This document shows, one piece after another, positions 17,287 through 26,174 of a stretch of 64,000 nt of DNA. A program made the position numbers and the translations under genes. Source of the DNA: Xanthobacteraceae bacterium (GTDB taxonomy: Bacteria > Pseudomonadota > Alphaproteobacteria > Rhizobiales > Xanthobacteraceae); the NCBI GenBank assembly GCA_030037645.1, contig JASHQI010000186.1, positions 1 through 64,000 of the forward strand, given 5' to 3'. How positions within the stretch are numbered: position 1 is the stretch's first letter; the number at the start of each line of letters is the position of its first letter. A model generated the notes under the pieces. That model saw only the letters and a list, made by a program, of their open reading frames with translations, was not told the origin of the DNA and did not search any database.

Positions 17287-17457
17287 GCGCTTCCCTCGCG
17301 TCATGTCGTCATTCGCCAAGGCCAGGCCGGCCACGAGCGCATGAAGCGAATGTCAAATCCAAAGCTCCACTACGACTGATATTTGCCAGTGGTCCTTTGA
17401 TTCCAACATCCGCATGTGAGTCTGCCAAACCGGGATGCAAATGTTGGAATTGAACCA

Positions 17458-17853
17458 CTAGCTTTTCTTCAGATAGCACTCGATTTCGATCGGAGCGGTC
17501 GGGTCGGTATGCGGTTGGCGCACGACATTCGCCTGCGTGTAGCCGTCCTTGGCACAGGAAATTGTGACGTCGTTCGGATTAATGTCTTTGCCGAAGCCGG
17601 GGATCTTGTAGACGCCCAGGATGTCGGTGCGCGTCACCAGCGCGCCGCGGTCCTTGAGCGACGCGGTGACTTTGGCGTCTGGCACTCCCGGACCGTCGAC
17701 TTCACGCACAAAACCAAAATAGGAGGGCCCCTCGTCCTCACTGGCAATGTCCTGGTCGCTGAAGCCGATGCCTCCTGCTCGAAGCAGGCCCGGAACGGCA
17801 AACCCGAACGCAACGACCAGAGCCACACGCAACCACACGCGATCGAGCGTCAT
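17458..17853 (-). CDS. Secreted carboxypeptidase-regulatory-like domain protein
   Basis: A 131-residue exported protein. The signal peptide covers residues ~1-27 ('VPGLLRAGG'). The mature part shows a beta-sandwich pattern as in carboxypeptidase regulatory-like domains: 'YFGFVREVDGPGVPDAKVTA', then 'TDILGVYKIPGF'. It ends 'IEIECYLKKS'. ATG 17853 follows AGGAAGGA. It resembles the domain at the N-terminus of the cytochrome/propeller protein encoded next (172 bases downstream), suggesting the two are components of one envelope system. Confidence 0.75.
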   Translation of the reverse strand: MTLDRVWLRVALVVAFGFAVPGLLRAGGIGFSDQDIASEDEGPSYFGFVREVDGPGVPDAKVTASLKDRGALVTRTDILGVYKIPGFGKDINPNDVTISCAKDGYTQANVVRQPHTDPTAPIEIECYLKKS

Positions 17854-17865
17854 GCAGTTCCTTCC

Positions 17866-17940
17866 TAGAGCATGATCCCGAAAAAGCCTGCCCTGGATGT
17901 GATCAAGGGTGGCACGGTTTCCTGAAGGGATCATGCTCTA
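17866..17940. repeat. RIME-like intergenic palindromic repeat
   Basis: TAGAGCATGATCCC (17866-17879) and GGGATCATGCTCTA (17927-17940) are perfect 14-base inverted arms around a 47-base loop. The GAGCATGATCC end is characteristic of RIME-type mosaic elements of Rhizobiales. It sits 12 bases before the start of the 131-residue gene and could affect transcript processing. Confidence 0.75.
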
Positions 17941-18151
17941 ACAATAGCGAGAGCGGGATGGCGATTCGAAGATTAAGTCATCCCGCTCCAGACAAGCCCT
18001 GCCCCCGCTGCGCTGGAGCGCTCAGCGCCGACGCGGGGCGCAATTTATCGCGTCAGGTTACCGCTGAGAAGACAGGCGCCGTCGGCCGTTCATTTATAAT
18101 AATGAGCCGACCCCAACAGCAGCGCGTGGATCGATCCCCAAGCGCCGCGGG

Positions 18152-18538
18152 TCACGGCGTGCTTGCCGTCGGATATGGCTGCCAAAACCACCCGGACATG
18201 AACCTGATGCATTTTGCGCTGTACGGTGCGTTCTCGTTGCTGGGCGGACATGCTGGACCCTGCGACTCGGCAGATCCGCGCCCGCCAGACGAGACCGCCG
18301 GCACGTCCGCCACGGGGCGCACCGGCGGATGCATGGCGGGCAATACCCCTCCGTCAATGAACTTAATGCAGGCCATGCTGAACGGAACGTCGTCCCTATT
18401 GGGACAGACTGAAGCAGCCGGCGGCGCACCTTCGGCGGCCGCCGGCGTTCCGATGACGACGCGATTATTGTGCTCGATCCACAGCAATCCGGCTGCGACG
18501 GCGAGCACAAACGCAACGTCGAGCTTGGACAGCACCAT
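18152..18538 (-). CDS. Membrane-anchored small protein with duplicated Cys motif
   Basis: A 128-residue protein. Residues ~5-22 form an uncleaved anchor ('LDVAFVLAVAAGLLWIEHNN'); the rest is periplasmic. Two copies of a motif occur: 'CPNRDDVPFSMACIKFIDGG' and 'CPPSNENAPYSAKCIRFMSG', that is C-x(9..11)-S-x2-C-I-x-F. The paired cysteines may form disulfides or bind a cofactor. It lies 9 bases downstream of the 136-residue membrane protein gene, in the same operon. I do not recognise the family. An open frame on the opposite strand is rejected as a shadow. Confidence 0.68.
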   Translation of the reverse strand: MVLSKLDVAFVLAVAAGLLWIEHNNRVVIGTPAAAEGAPPAASVCPNRDDVPFSMACIKFIDGGVLPAMHPPVRPVADVPAVSSGGRGSAESQGPACPPSNENAPYSAKCIRFMSGWFWQPYPTASTP

Positions 18539-18547
18539 TACGGCCCC

Positions 18548-18958
18548 TCATTGACCGAGGCCGAAGGCGAGCTTCCACCACGGCATCAATGCGTAGATCA
18601 CGTAAGGAATCGCCAAGATCGGGAAGATCCAGATCAGGGCGAGCGGAATTTTCTTGGTGATGCTCTCCGGAAGAAGCATGGCGATGATGCTGAGGACCAC
18701 GCATATGATGATGGCCGTCAGCGTGAAGCCGTACCATAGCATGTTCGGCCCTGCCCCCGGCAGAGCACCGCCATTTCCCCAGGCCAAGTGGTTGATCGCA
18801 GGCCAGTAGGTGACCAGCGGCAAGTTGAAATACACGACCAGGCAATAGACCACCGGCCCGGTGATGGAGAAGGTCGTGGCGAATGTCTTGAACTTGGCCG
18901 ACGCCGCCAAGGACGATGTGGCGGGCGTTGACCTAGACGTCGTTGTCGTTGTGCTCAT
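18548..18958 (-). CDS. Multispanning membrane protein, unknown function
   Basis: A 136-residue protein. The N-terminus is Thr/Ser-rich and cytoplasmic (~1-20), followed by about three hydrophobic helices (~25-45, ~67-88, ~100-122). The loop 'YWPAINHLAWGNGGALPGAG' is probably periplasmic. The ATG overlaps the TGA of the upstream gene by ATGA, so the two are translationally coupled. Family not recognised. Context suggests a subunit of the envelope complex with the cytochrome/propeller protein. Confidence 0.75.
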   Translation of the reverse strand: MSTTTTTSRSTPATSSLAASAKFKTFATTFSITGPVVYCLVVYFNLPLVTYWPAINHLAWGNGGALPGAGPNMLWYGFTLTAIIICVVLSIIAMLLPESITKKIPLALIWIFPILAIPYVIYALMPWWKLAFGLGQ

Positions 18959-19446
18959 GATCCGAACCCGCGGGTGTTGTTGAGAACGTGGCCGACGATG
19001 AAGAGAAACCAGCACATGACCGCGAGCACCAAGGTTACTCCCTTGCGCGCATTGTCATATTCCGGGTTCTGGGCGTTCTTCCAGAAGAACCAATAGCCCG
19101 GCAGCAGAACGAGGCCGAGCGTCGCGACGTGCTCCTTGAAATCAAAGAAACCGCCGGTCTTGTAGAAGTGCCCCGCTTCGAGCGGAATCCGAATGTAGGT
19201 GCGATACTTGGTGTAGATGAACGAGCCGACAAGGAAGGTCAGCACCCACAGAACGCAAACCGCGGTAGCATATCCGGCAGCGGGCACCGAACGGAAGCGT
19301 GTCACGATGCCACCGGCGTGCTGACGCGCGGGCAACGCGACGGCCATGGCCTGGTGGGTCAGCGCTCCGAGCAAGCCAACTGCCAAGATCAGGTGCAGGA
19401 ACAGCCACAGGGTCCAAAATGCGTTGGTCGATATAACTCCGTTCAT
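18955..19446 (-). CDS. Four-helix membrane protein with His-rich helices, possible b-type haem protein
   Basis: A 163-residue inner-membrane protein with about four hydrophobic helices (~10-36, ~55-78, ~105-125, ~135-157). His18 and His31 lie in helix 1, thirteen residues apart, and His153 lies at the end of helix 4. Such spacing recalls bis-His haem sites in b-type cytochromes, but this is inference. First gene of the five-gene minus-strand set ending with a c-type haem protein at 15634. Start follows a GGGAGGAAAGA ribosome site. Confidence 0.75.
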   Translation of the reverse strand: MNGVISTNAFWTLWLFLHLILAVGLLGALTHQAMAVALPARQHAGGIVTRFRSVPAAGYATAVCVLWVLTFLVGSFIYTKYRTYIRIPLEAGHFYKTGGFFDFKEHVATLGLVLLPGYWFFWKNAQNPEYDNARKGVTLVLAVMCWFLFIVGHVLNNTRGFGS

Positions 19447-19645
19447 TGTGTCTTTCCTCCCGTCTCACCGCATTAATCGAAACGCGCAAATACAACATGC
19501 CGAAGGGGCACGTCCGCGCCCCTCTACACTGAGTTCAAGTGTAAAGCGCATTTTCGTGCTCGACAATTTAATAAGGTTGCCACGATAAAGAATGGAATGA
19601 GTCTAATTCACATGGTCGCATGGTCTCACCGCCCCGGCGCCGCAA

Positions 19646-22225
19646 TCAGGCCGCGAGCGTCTCTTTCACCGCTTCGACAAGTTGCTTGAGCGTGAACGGC
19701 TTGGCCAGGAATGCGAATTGGCCTTCGGCCGGAAGATTCTTCTGGAACGCGTCCTCGGCATAGCCGGAGACGAAGATGATCCTCAGACTCGGGTCACGGC
19801 TGCGCAATTCACGTAGCAGTGTCGGCCCGTCCATTTCGGGCATGACGACGTCGGACACAACGAGATCGATTCGTCGCTCGCTTCGCTCCAGCAAATCGAT
19901 CGCCTCGACGCCGTTGCCGGCTTCCAGCACGGTATAGCCGCGCGAAGCGAGGCCGCGCGCGTTGAGCGCCCGCAAGCCCTCCTCATCCTCAACCAAAAGG
20001 ATCGTCCCTTCGCCGGTCAAATCGGCGCCGGCGACTTGCTTCGGTTGGACCGCGGAGACGGGCGCAGGCCCGACAGCGGAGTCTTCGGCCCCGGCATGCC
20101 GGGGCAGGAAGATACGGAACGTCGTGCCCTGGCCCTCGACGGAGTCGACATAAACGAAGCCACCGGTCTGCTTGATGATGCCGTACACCGTGGAGAGACC
20201 GAGGCCGGTGCCCTTGCCGACATCCTTGGTCGAAAAGAATGGCTCGAAAATCCTGTCGACGATCGCCGCTGGAATGCCGGTGCCGGTGTCAGCAACCTCG
20301 ACAAGCACATAATCAGCCGCCGGCATGCCCTTGGCATGGTATCGCGCACAGTCCGTGGCAGTGACATTGGCGGTGCGCACGGTAAGCCGCCCACCCTCCG
20401 GCATCGCGTCGCGCGCATTGACCGCGAGATTCAGAATCACCTGTTCGAACTGCGAGATATCGACCATCACCGGCCACAGGTCGCGGCCGTGCACCACTTC
20501 GAGGCTGACCCTCTCGCCAATCAGCCGCCGCAGCAGCATATTCAAATCACTCAGCACTTCGCCGAGATCGAGCACCTGCGGGCGCAGCGTCTGCTTGCGC
20601 GAGAAGGCAAGCAAATGCCGCACCAGACTAGCCGCCCGGTTGGCGTTCTGCTTGATCTGCATAATGTCTTGGAACGACGGATCGGTCGGCCTATGCGCAT
20701 TCAATAAAAAATCGGTCGCCATCATGATGGCGCCAAGGACATTATTGAAATCATGCGCCATGCCGCCGGCAAGCTGACCGATCGACTCCATCTTCTGCTG
20801 CTGAATGAGCTTTGCCTCGAGCTCGCGCTGGGCCGTCGTTTCCAGCGCATAAACGATCGCCATTTCCTGGTCGTGCTCCGCCCCCTCGACCGCCGTGACA
20901 TAGAAGCGTCCGAAGCGCTCGGCTTGACCGGCCAGCATGGCATCGACCGGTGCAATATCGCCTTTGCCTTCCGCGGCCTGCCTGATGGGCGCTTCGAGCG
21001 CCGACCGATCGCGCTCGGCAACGATGCTAAGGATCGAGCGATCTTCGCCTTGGCCATCCGCGCCGCGCAGGCCGCGAAAGAGCCGCGCGAACAGCGGATT
21101 CGTGCGTATGACTCCGCCCTGCTTGTCGATGGTCGCAATTGCCATTGGCGTATTGTGAAAGAAACGCATGAAGCGAATGTCAGCGGCGCGCTGCGGATCG
21201 GTGCCGTCGTCGTGCGCGCGATTGAGCACGAGCGTGCGCGACGCGATCGGCGTGCCATCGGCGCCGAAGGCAAGCTTATGAAAAAGTCGAACCGGAAGTG
21301 TGCGCCCGCCGCGGGTTCGCAGATCGAGGTCGAGCACTTCAGTCCTGACCTCGCCCGGTGCCCCTCGCAGCGTCGTCAGCAGCGCCGCGCCGTCGCCCGC
21401 GACTAGATCCGCAAGCTTAAGGCCCCCTGAGCCGACCTGGGCCAGGTCCTGGTCGAGCCAGTTGGCAAGGGTCGCGTTGAGGTAGACGACATCACCTTCG
21501 GCGTCGAGCGAGAAAAAACCGGCAGGCGCATGATCGAGATAGTCGATCGCATGCTGCAACTCCTGGAAGACATTCTCCTGCCGCTCGCGCTCGCGCGTCA
21601 CGTCGCTGAGCGACCAGACGGTTAGGCGGCTGTTGCGTCCGCCCTTGTCGAGCGGGCGAATCCGCAGACGCAGCCAGCGCGCGGGGCGTCCTTTGCTTCC
21701 GGCAATGCGCACTTCCTCTTGCAGGCTCATGCCTTCACGCGCTGCTTTCAGCAAGCGATAGACGGCCTCGGACGCGTCCGCGTCGCCGATGAACACGCGC
21801 TCGACCGGCCGCATTTCGTCTGCATTCGAAGCATTGATCAGATCGAGATAGGCGGCGTTGGCGTAGACCACACGGCCGTCCTCAGCGGTGACGACGACAC
21901 CGTCGACAGCGCTATCGACAACCGCCTTGATCAGCGGATTGACGGTCGGCGTGGTCGAAAGGCGCAGGATGCCGCTCGCGAGCGCGAACAGCGAGAACAC
22001 CCCGACCGTTCCCAACGCTGCAAGGAAGGCAAGGATATATGGCTCGGCGTTGCTCTGGCCGAACACAACGATGCCGGCGGCGGCGGCCACCAGCGCGCCG
22101 GCGATCACAAGCACGAGGATGAGGCTGCCGCTGCGGTCCGCGCCGGCCATGCGGTCGATCACCCGGCGCACGGAGCCGACACCGGTCTGTTGCCGGTCCT
22201 GTGTGACCGTATTCTGCGTCATCAT
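19646..22225 (-). CDS. cckA: Cell-cycle hybrid histidine kinase CckA
   Basis: An 859-residue hybrid sensor kinase at the head of the CckA-ChpT-CtrA phosphorelay. Two N-terminal transmembrane helices (~35-90) are followed by PAS-type regions. The HisKA domain has the phosphorylated His in '[14 protein letters not shown]' (~residue 490); the ATPase domain shows '[15 protein letters not shown]', 'DTGTGIP' and '[14 protein letters not shown]'; a C-terminal receiver has the acceptor Asp in '[13 protein letters not shown]' (~790). Start at the double ATG 22225. CtrA-type boxes occur at several flagellar promoters in this window, so the kinase sits beside its own output genes. Confidence 0.93.
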   Translation of the reverse strand: MMTQNTVTQDRQQTGVGSVRRVIDRMAGADRSGSLILVLVIAGALVAAAAGIVVFGQSNAEPYILAFLAALGTVGVFSLFALASGILRLSTTPTVNPLIKAVVDSAVDGVVVTAEDGRVVYANAAYLDLINASNADEMRPVERVFIGDADASEAVYRLLKAAREGMSLQEEVRIAGSKGRPARWLRLRIRPLDKGGRNSRLTVWSLSDVTRERERQENVFQELQHAIDYLDHAPAGFFSLDAEGDVVYLNATLANWLDQDLAQVGSGGLKLADLVAGDGAALLTTLRGAPGEVRTEVLDLDLRTRGGRTLPVRLFHKLAFGADGTPIASRTLVLNRAHDDGTDPQRAADIRFMRFFHNTPMAIATIDKQGGVIRTNPLFARLFRGLRGADGQGEDRSILSIVAERDRSALEAPIRQAAEGKGDIAPVDAMLAGQAERFGRFYVTAVEGAEHDQEMAIVYALETTAQRELEAKLIQQQKMESIGQLAGGMAHDFNNVLGAIMMATDFLLNAHRPTDPSFQDIMQIKQNANRAASLVRHLLAFSRKQTLRPQVLDLGEVLSDLNMLLRRLIGERVSLEVVHGRDLWPVMVDISQFEQVILNLAVNARDAMPEGGRLTVRTANVTATDCARYHAKGMPAADYVLVEVADTGTGIPAAIVDRIFEPFFSTKDVGKGTGLGLSTVYGIIKQTGGFVYVDSVEGQGTTFRIFLPRHAGAEDSAVGPAPVSAVQPKQVAGADLTGEGTILLVEDEEGLRALNARGLASRGYTVLEAGNGVEAIDLLERSERRIDLVVSDVVMPEMDGPTLLRELRSRDPSLRIIFVSGYAEDAFQKNLPAEGQFAFLAKPFTLKQLVEAVKETLAA

Positions 22226-22282
22226 GTTCGACCCGCTCGTCCCCGCGCGTGCAGGACTTCCATGCGCTACGCCCGGCGATGG

Positions 22283-22302
22283 ATTCCCGCTGTGGCGGGA
22301 AT
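22283..22302. repeat. Short palindromic repeat (REP-like)
   Basis: ATTCCCGC-TGTG-GCGGGAAT is an 8-bp perfect hairpin within a longer degenerate stretch. It resembles common intergenic repeats of Bradyrhizobium-like genomes. It lies 58 bases upstream of cckA, between cckA and flhB, and probably contributes to separating the two transcripts. Confidence 0.55.
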
Positions 22303-22403
22303 GAGCGGAAAGACGTTTCCGCCGCACTTCCAGTGCCTCGCCTCACTGAATCGCGCAAGAGGCTTTTGCAGCGTGCCTAATAACTCATCTTGGGAAAGTG
22401 GTG

Positions 22404-23474
22404 TCACCTCGCCACCAAGCGCCGCAACCGCATCAGGTAGCCAATAATCTCAGCGACGGCGCGGTAGTGTTCCGGCGGAATTTCCTGATCGATTTCCACC
22501 GTGCCGTGCAGCGCGCGTGCAAGCGGCGGGTTTTCCACAACTGGGATGCCATGCGCTTGCGCCACCTCGCGGATTCGGCGTGCGATCAAATCAACGCCCT
22601 TGGCGACGCAGACCGGTGCGTTCATCCCGCGCTCATATTTCAGCGCGACGGCGAAATGGATAGGGTTGGCGATGACGACGGAAGCCTTTGGCACCGCGGC
22701 CATCATGCGCTTGCGCATTCGGGCTTGCCGCAACTGCCGAAGTTTGCCCTTGATGATCGGGTCACCCTCGGTCTGGCGGAACTCTTCCTTCATCTGACGC
22801 ATCGACATTTTTTGCCGCTCGTACCATTGCCGATATTGGAACAGGTAATCGGCTGCCGCGACGATGGCGAGAATTGCAACGACAGTTCCGAGCATCTGCA
22901 ACGCAAGGCTCTGAGTAAACGGCAGAATCGCGACCGGGTCGGCGGCGACGAGTCCCGCAATTTGCCGACGCTGCGGCCACAACAAAGATGCGATCACGGC
23001 GCCGATCGTCGCGAGCTTGACAAGCCCTTTGGCGAAATTGGCGAGCCCCTGCCTGGAAAACAGGCGAGCGAGTCCCGCCGCCGGCGAAATTCTTGCCAGG
23101 CGAGGAATGATCGGCTCGATGGAGAGCACGATGCGATGCTGAATCGTCGTACCCACCAGCGCTGCGAGCGCCAGCATCAGAAATGGAATGCCGAGAGCGG
23201 TAAGGACGTCTACGGCGAGAGTCTTGACGAGATTATCGAGTGCCGGCCCGTCGGTCGGAATCTGATAGGAATTGGCGAGAACACCACGCAACGTGGTTGC
23301 AAGACTGTCCGCCATGGGCGCCGCAAAAACCATGAGCATCATTGCTCCGCCGGCAATCATGAACCAGGTGCTCACCTCCGCGCTTTTGACGACATCACCA
23401 CGCTTGATCGCGTCCTCGAGCCGCTTGAACGTGGGGTCTTGTGTGCGTTCGGTATCGTCGCGTTCATCGGCCAT
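22404..23474 (-). CDS. flhB: Flagellar export switch protein FlhB
   Basis: A 356-residue component of the flagellar type III export gate. Four transmembrane helices occupy about residues 30-215, followed by the cytoplasmic autocleavage domain with 'KASVVIANPIHFAVALKYER' at ~265-284. The usual self-cleaving NPTH motif reads NPIH here; Asn, Pro and His are kept while Thr is replaced. Last gene of flgB-flgC-fliE-fliQ-fliR-flhB, 9 bases after fliR. The C-terminal region after residue ~350 is short, as in most alphaproteobacteria. Confidence 0.96.
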   Translation of the reverse strand: MADERDDTERTQDPTFKRLEDAIKRGDVVKSAEVSTWFMIAGGAMMLMVFAAPMADSLATTLRGVLANSYQIPTDGPALDNLVKTLAVDVLTALGIPFLMLALAALVGTTIQHRIVLSIEPIIPRLARISPAAGLARLFSRQGLANFAKGLVKLATIGAVIASLLWPQRRQIAGLVAADPVAILPFTQSLALQMLGTVVAILAIVAAADYLFQYRQWYERQKMSMRQMKEEFRQTEGDPIIKGKLRQLRQARMRKRMMAAVPKASVVIANPIHFAVALKYERGMNAPVCVAKGVDLIARRIREVAQAHGIPVVENPPLARALHGTVEIDQEIPPEHYRAVAEIIGYLMRLRRLVAR

Positions 23475-23483
23475 CGCGACCGC

Positions 23484-24260
23484 TCACGCGTGAGGGGCGA
23501 GCTGGTGCAACACGCCGCCGGCGTAATCGAGAAAAAGGCCCATCATGGTGCCCAGCACCAGCAGCAGGAAAAGCAGGCCGATCAGGATCGAAAGCGGCAG
23601 CGCGACGAAGAACACCTGCATCTGGGGCATCAGCCGCGACAGCACACCCAATCCGATATTGAACAACAGACTGAAGGCAAGAAAGGGCGCGGCGAGCTGA
23701 ATACCAATGCGAAACGCGCCGGAGACCGTTTGGGTCATCAGTGCTGCCACATCGCCTGCGGCGGGCAATTCGCCAGGGCGAAACAGCGTGTAGCTGTCGT
23801 TCAGTGCGGCGATAACGAGGTAATGCATATTTGTTGCGAAGAAGAGCGTTATGCCAAGCATGGTGAGGAAATTGCCGAGAATCGCGCCTTGCTCGCCTTG
23901 GGTCGGATCGACCGAGGTGACAAAACCGAGACCGAGCTGCTGAGCGATCACCGAGCCGGCGACATCGAGCGCGGAGATAGTCAATCGCGCAGTGAGGCCG
24001 AGCACCGCGCCGACCAAAATCTCCTCGATCAGCATGACGATGTCCGGACCAATGGCGCCGGTGTCAATCCGATAGGCGCTGCGGTGGAGCGGCAAGAGAA
24101 CAGCGGCAAGGACGAGGCCGATTGTGAGCCGCAGCCGCGGCGAAATGTTCTGTTCGCCAAGCCCCGGCAACAGCATCACCATGGTTCCGGTGCGGGCAAA
24201 TACCAAGAGGAAGGTCGCGCCCAACGCCGGGAGAAAAGATACGTCGATGTGCACGTCCAA
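23484..24260 (-). CDS. fliR: Flagellar export apparatus protein FliR
   Basis: A 258-residue export-gate membrane protein with about six hydrophobic segments. Characteristic pieces are 'FLLVFARTGTMVMLLPGLGE' near the N-terminus, 'GFVTSVDPTQGEQGAILGNF' mid-protein, and 'LLFNIGLGVLSRLMPQMQVF' towards the end. It lies 7 bases after fliQ and 9 bases before flhB, so the three are probably translated from one message. It assembles with FliP and FliQ into the export channel; fliP lies in the divergent transcript at 27330. Confidence 0.96.
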   Translation of the reverse strand: MDVHIDVSFLPALGATFLLVFARTGTMVMLLPGLGEQNISPRLRLTIGLVLAAVLLPLHRSAYRIDTGAIGPDIVMLIEEILVGAVLGLTARLTISALDVAGSVIAQQLGLGFVTSVDPTQGEQGAILGNFLTMLGITLFFATNMHYLVIAALNDSYTLFRPGELPAAGDVAALMTQTVSGAFRIGIQLAAPFLAFSLLFNIGLGVLSRLMPQMQVFFVALPLSILIGLLFLLLVLGTMMGLFLDYAGGVLHQLAPHA

Positions 24261-24267
24261 AACCCGC

Positions 24268-24531
24268 TTAGCCGCTGATGATGTGTGCGGTCAGGCGTAA
24301 AAAATTGCTGTGCAGGGCGTCGGCCATGAACGGCAATGCGATCAACATGGCGAGGAAGATCGCAAGAATCTTTGGAACAAAGACGAGAGTTGTCTCCTGA
24401 ATTTGGGTCAGCGCCTGCAGCAGCGATACGGCGACACCGACAAAGAGTCCAACCAACATCAACGGCGACGCGACAATCAAAAGCGTCCAGATCGCGTCCC
24501 GCGCCACGTCCAATACTTCCGGTCCGGTCAT
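24268..24531 (-). CDS. fliQ: Flagellar export apparatus protein FliQ
   Basis: An 87-residue protein, the usual FliQ length, with two transmembrane helices (~15-38 and ~50-75) around the conserved 'ALTQIQETTLVFVPKI' segment. It is part of the FliP5-FliQ4-FliR1 export channel. 7 bases upstream of fliR and 133 bases downstream of fliE, a gap that contains an inverted repeat. Confidence 0.95.
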   Translation of the reverse strand: MTGPEVLDVARDAIWTLLIVASPLMLVGLFVGVAVSLLQALTQIQETTLVFVPKILAIFLAMLIALPFMADALHSNFLRLTAHIISG

Positions 24532-24552
24532 GCTGCTCTCCCACCAAAGCCC

Positions 24553-24643
24553 GTCACCCTGACCCCGCCGAAGGCAAGTTTCGAAGGATGACGACTCCGG
24601 GCGACACCCTTCGCGACTTGCCGCGTTCGCACCTCAGGGTGAC
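24553..24643. repeat. Degenerate REP-like inverted repeat between fliE and fliQ
   Basis: GTCACCCTGA (24553-24562) and TCAGGGTGAC (24634-24643) are perfect 10-base arms. The interior TTTCGAAGGATGACG resembles the intergenic repeat family of Bradyrhizobium-like genomes (CGTCTCGAAGGATGA). It splits the otherwise compact operon and may act as a processing or attenuation site. Confidence 0.6.
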
Positions 24644-24664
24644 GCGCGCACGCTGTGCCGATTT

Positions 24665-24985
24665 TCAAATCGGCATTTTTAAGATGTCCTCGTATGCTGC
24701 GATCACTTTGTCACGCACAGACACCAGGGTTTGGATCGCGGTTTCGCTCTCGGCAACTGCAGTGACGACATCGATCATATTGGCTTTGCCCATTGCCGCG
24801 GCCTGCGCCTGAGTGTCCGATTTCTGCGCCGCCTCGTTGACGACATCGACCATGTCCTTGAGTACCGAGCCGAAGCTCGGTCCCGCAGCCGATGTCCCAG
24901 TGGCGGTGCCAAGACTCGCTGTCTGCTCACCCATGCGCGCGAGTGTCGCATAGGCGTTTGCGGCGGCGGCGGTCGGTATCGGCAT
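24665..24985 (-). CDS. fliE: Flagellar hook-basal body protein FliE
   Basis: A 106-residue adaptor between the MS ring and the rod. The FliE-type C-terminal helix is clear: 'QAAAMGKANMIDVVTAVAES' followed by 'TLVSVRDKVIAAYEDILKMP'. It is 7 bases downstream of flgC, in the order flgB-flgC-fliE typical of many bacteria. It is exported by the flagellar apparatus and has no cleavable signal. Confidence 0.93.
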   Translation of the reverse strand: MPIPTAAAANAYATLARMGEQTASLGTATGTSAAGPSFGSVLKDMVDVVNEAAQKSDTQAQAAAMGKANMIDVVTAVAESETAIQTLVSVRDKVIAAYEDILKMPI

Positions 24986-24992
24986 GTTTCAC

Positions 24993-25406
24993 CTAGCTCT
25001 TGAGAATGTTGATCGTAAGCTGGAGCATGCGGCGCGTGGCGGTGACGACGTTGAGGTTGGCTTCGTACGAGCGCTGCGCGTCGCGTAAGTCGGTCATTTC
25101 GATGAGTTCGTTCACGTTGGGATACTTGACGTTGCCGTTGGCATCAGCGGCTGGATTACCGGGTTCGTGTTTGATGAGAAAATTGGAATTGTCAGATTCA
25201 ACCCGGCCGAGCTTGACCACCCGCGCGCCGAGTGAGCGGTCCAGTTCGGACGTGAAAGTCACGATCTTGCGCCGGTACGGATCGCCACCGGGGGTCGGTG
25301 AGACGGAATCGGCGTTGGCAATATTTTCGGAAATGATTTCCATGCGGCCGACCTGGGCCCGCAGTCCCGAAGCGGCGATCGCCAGCGATTTGATGAAATC
25401 CATCAT
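24993..25406 (-). CDS. flgC: Flagellar basal-body rod protein FlgC
   Basis: A 137-residue proximal rod protein. The N-terminus 'LAIAASGLRAQVGRMEIISE' with 'NIANADSV' is the rod-protein signature, and the C-terminus 'DLRDAQRSYEANLNVVTATR' is the paired heptad helix. 59 bases downstream of flgB and 7 bases before fliE. Confidence 0.95.
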   Translation of the reverse strand: MMDFIKSLAIAASGLRAQVGRMEIISENIANADSVSPTPGGDPYRRKIVTFTSELDRSLGARVVKLGRVESDNSNFLIKHEPGNPAADANGNVKYPNVNELIEMTDLRDAQRSYEANLNVVTATRRMLQLTINILKS

Positions 25407-25465
25407 GTAACTTCTCCGCTGATTTTACGGCCACCGACGAAAAACCTTGCGTCGAGACGCCGCCC

Positions 25466-25867
25466 TCATCCTTCCCCGACTGCGAGCTTGATGAGCGCGA
25501 GACTGCGCGTATAGAGCGAGGCCACCGTCTCGAAGTCCATCTGATTGGACGCGACTTTCATCATCTCGTCTTCGTGGCTGACCGAATTTCCACGCGGCTG
25601 CACCTCGTAGTGGGGATCGGTTTCGGATGCGAAAGGCGAATCGCCAATGCCGTCGCCGGCGATATGATTCGGATCGGTGCGATCGAGACTCAGCGAAGCC
25701 ACCGACAGTTCATTGCTGAAATCCGGCGGCGCAAGGTCACGCGCCTGATAATTCGGCGTATCGGCGTTGGCGACGTTCTCGGCGAGCACGCGCTGGCGCT
25801 CCTGGTGCCACTCCATGCGTTCTCGCAGCATCGAAAGGATTGGAATGTCGGTAATCGGCATCGGCAT
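25466..25867 (-). CDS. flgB: Flagellar basal-body rod protein FlgB
   Basis: A 133-residue proximal rod protein. 'RQRVLAENVANADTPNYQAR' near residues 23-42 is the diagnostic rod motif, and the C-terminus 'MKVASNQMDFETVASLYTRS' matches FlgB. First gene of the six-gene minus-strand operon ending in flhB. Its start (ATG at 25867, with an in-frame ATG 6 bases on) faces the 404-base regulatory gap containing three CtrA-type boxes. Confidence 0.95.
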   Translation of the reverse strand: MPMPITDIPILSMLRERMEWHQERQRVLAENVANADTPNYQARDLAPPDFSNELSVASLSLDRTDPNHIAGDGIGDSPFASETDPHYEVQPRGNSVSHEDEMMKVASNQMDFETVASLYTRSLALIKLAVGEG

Positions 25868-26067
25868 TGGCCCCTGTTCCGGATGTGCGTGGATTTAAGG
25901 TTCCAACTATTCAGCCGCGAACTTGCGTCGGAACTTAAAATCCAAAAACCGCACTAGAATCGCGCAGTTGTCGGTGTGCCCTCTGATTTCGACGGTCGAG
26001 GAAGCGTGCCGCGAACGGTCACGGGCTTGGAAATCGGAACACCCGGCAGACATTGCCGAGCGTATGG

Positions 26068-26082
26068 TTAATGGCCGGTTAA
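26068..26082. promoter_or_regulatory. CtrA-type box 1, perfect TTAA-N7-TTAA
   Basis: TTAATGGCCGGTTAA matches the CtrA consensus exactly. It lies midway in the 404-base gap (25868-26271) between flgB (minus) and fliO (plus), about 200 bases from each start. Confidence 0.75.
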
Positions 26083-26107
26083 GTCCGGTTCCCGGGCGAT
26101 TTTGCCA

Positions 26108-26122
26108 TTAAACCGCCGTTTA
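26108..26122. promoter_or_regulatory. CtrA-type box 2, TTAA-N7-TTTA
   Basis: TTAAACCGCCGTTTA matches the CtrA consensus with one mismatch. It is 40 bases from box 1, in the same flgB/fliO divergent gap. Confidence 0.6.
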
Positions 26123-26174
26123 CCATGACAATGCTGCAGCGATCGGGGATTGGCGGCGAAATCGCCCATAGACT

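Noticed and set aside
17958-18554. Plus-strand 198-residue frame opposite the small anchored protein
   Set aside because: Its apparent internal repeats mirror the duplicated motif of the minus-strand gene, it lacks a ribosome site, and it opposes the operon direction.
22398-24278. Plus-strand 626-residue frame across flhB and fliR
   Set aside because: Long open frame produced by GC-rich codon bias; its His/Arg/Glu-rich composition is typical of antisense frames and the minus strand carries clear flagellar genes.
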